DNA of 5,984 bases from Clostridiales bacterium (GTDB taxonomy: Bacteria; Bacillota; Clostridia; Oscillospirales; Butyricicoccaceae). Made by a program: the position numbers and the translations under genes. Each line of letters starts with the position of its first letter. The stretch's first letter is position 1. Positions 5,086-5,984 of this stretch are shown piece after piece. The DNA lies in contig JAHZHY010000138.1 in assembly GCA_019420045.1 (NCBI GenBank), positions 1 to 5,984 on the forward strand, written 5' to 3'. Under the pieces are notes generated by a model, which did not search any database, was not told where the DNA came from, and saw only the letters and a list, made by a program, of their open reading frames with translations.

Positions 5086-5742
5086 ATGAGAAATCGATTT
5101 GATAAAGAACTGGCGTCTCTCCACGACCTGCTCATCGAGATGGGAACTCTGTCCCAGCAGGCCATCGAAAGCGCCAAGGACGCATTGCTGGAGCAGGATG
5201 TGGAAAAAGCCGCCCGCACCCATGAATTTGAACGGGAAGTGGATGAGCGGGAAAAAGAGGTGGAGCGCCGGTGCCTCAAGCTGCTTTTGCAGCAGCAGCC
5301 GGTGGCCAGCGATCTGCGGATCATCTCCACCGCTTTGAAGATCATCACTGACCTGGAACGCATCGCCGATCAGGCCTGTGATATCGCCGAACTGGCCACC
5401 TACATGGCCGGGCAGAAATATATCAAAAAGCTGGTGGATATTCCCCTCATGGCCGATGCCGCCATCAAGATGGTGAAGGAGAGCATTGATGCCTTTGTGG
5501 CCCGGGATATCGATCTGGCCCAGCGGGTCATCGCCTGTGACGACACCGTGGATTCCCTGTTTGATCAGGTGAAAAACGATCTGATCGCCCTAATCCGGGA
5601 GGACTCGGCCAATGGGGAGCAGGCCATGGATCTGCTGATGGTGGGCAAATATCTGGAGCGCATCGGCGACCATGCCACCAATGTGGCGGAATGGGTGGTT
5701 TTCTCCATTACCGGCCAGCATAAGAATGAGAGGGTTCTGTAA
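5086..5742 (+). CDS. phoU: Phosphate transport system regulator PhoU
   Basis: This 218-residue, all-helical cytoplasmic protein has two tandem PhoU repeats (about 12-105 and 118-205), the normal length and architecture. Each repeat carries the metal-binding E-x3-D helix: E91-RIA-D95 in ITDLERIADQACDIAE and E191-RIG-D195 in KYLERIGDHATNVAEWVV. PhoU lowers Pst activity and keeps the Pho sensor kinase in its off state when phosphate is ample. It is thought to contact PstB and the kinase PAS domain. The start is supported by a purine-rich ribosome binding site (AGAGGAAAGGG, 5071-5081) a few bases upstream. The gene is in the same operon as pstB and the following regulator, with gaps of 16 and 20 bases and no terminator. 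Confidence 0.96.
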   Translation: MRNRFDKELASLHDLLIEMGTLSQQAIESAKDALLEQDVEKAARTHEFEREVDEREKEVERRCLKLLLQQQPVASDLRIISTALKIITDLERIADQACDIAELATYMAGQKYIKKLVDIPLMADAAIKMVKESIDAFVARDIDLAQRVIACDDTVDSLFDQVKNDLIALIREDSANGEQAMDLLMVGKYLERIGDHATNVAEWVVFSITGQHKNERVL

Positions 5743-5762
5743 GCCCCTGGGAGGAAAGAAAG

Positions 5763-5984
5763 ATGAGTGGATCTCCGTTGATCTATTGCGTGGAAGATGA
5801 CGACAGCATTCGGGAGCTGATTTGCTACGCCCTGAAAAGCGGCGGTTATCAGGCAGAAGGCTTTGCCGAAAGCGGCGATTTTTGGCGTCGGATGGAGGAA
5901 AATACCCCCCGGCTGGTACTGCTGGACATTATGCTGCCCGGGGAAGATGGAATGCAGCTGCTCCACAAGATGAAAAACGACGCT
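5763..5984 (+). CDS. phoB: Response regulator, receiver domain only (probable PhoB/PhoP; cut by window end)
   Basis: Seventy-four codons stay open to the right edge, so only the front of the receiver domain is visible. It begins MSGSPLIYCVEDDDSIREL, with the acidic cluster E11-D13. Helix 1 follows, then LVLLDIMLPGEDGMQLL with phospho-acceptor D55. The conserved threonine, lysine and DNA-binding domain lie beyond the window. ATG 5763 has GGGAGGA (5749-5755) seven bases before it. Position directly after phoU, 20 bases away in the same operon, makes this the likely phosphate-responsive PhoB/PhoP. The kinase phoR would be expected next. The symbol rests on context and on the receiver domain; an unrelated OmpR-family regulator cannot be excluded without the C-terminus. 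Confidence 0.8.
   Translation, partial: MSGSPLIYCVEDDDSIRELICYALKSGGYQAEGFAESGDFWRRMEENTPRLVLLDIMLPGEDGMQLLHKMKNDA

Noticed and set aside
4302..5363. 353-codon antisense frame opposite pstB and phoU
   Set aside because: Shadow of two well-supported genes, with no ribosome binding site or recognisable domain.

Overview
The window looks like a chromosomal piece of a moderately GC-rich low-GC-phylum relative, most likely a clostridial (Oscillospiraceae/Ruminococcaceae-like) Firmicute. The reasons are strong AGGAGG-type ribosome binding sites before most genes, a DUF3842-type gene (a family I associate with Clostridia), a VanR/VanS-type two-component pair, and G/C-ending codons. The taxonomic call is inference from style, not from a marker gene.

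Layout. At the left edge a minus-strand gene (positions 181 down to 1, running off the window) encodes the N-terminal 60 residues of a DUF3842-like protein with its own good sigma-A-type promoter. A 151-bp divergent intergenic region separates it from a plus-strand pair, an OmpR-family response regulator (333-1028, GTG start) and its histidine kinase (1021-2229). Both closely resemble VanR/VanS of glycopeptide-resistance clusters, but no vanH/A/X-like gene is visible here. The pair ends in a long inverted repeat (2228-2268) that reads as an intrinsic terminator.

A gene-free stretch of about 280 bp (2230-2510) follows. It is unusually rich in TTTTACA-like elements, several in 11/22-bp phase and placed just upstream of a TAAAAT -10 element. 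This is what a PhoP/PhoB-activated promoter should look like. Two small hairpins and two alternative ribosome binding sites precede pstC.

The right half is a tightly packed phosphate-specific transport operon: pstC - pstA (overlapping ATGA) - pstB - phoU - response regulator (5763 to the right edge, cut at codon 74; probably phoB/phoP). PstC and PstA form the membrane channel, PstB powers it with ATP, and PhoU and the regulator couple phosphate uptake to Pho-regulon transcription. The substrate-binding protein gene pstS, often first in such operons, is absent between the promoter and pstC. It must lie elsewhere, or the transporter uses another binding protein.

No RNA genes, mobile elements, CRISPR arrays or attachment sites were seen. 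This is mainly a familiar housekeeping/regulatory locus. The parts most worth a second look are the regulatory region before pstC, the VanRS-like pair next to pst, and the missing pstS.
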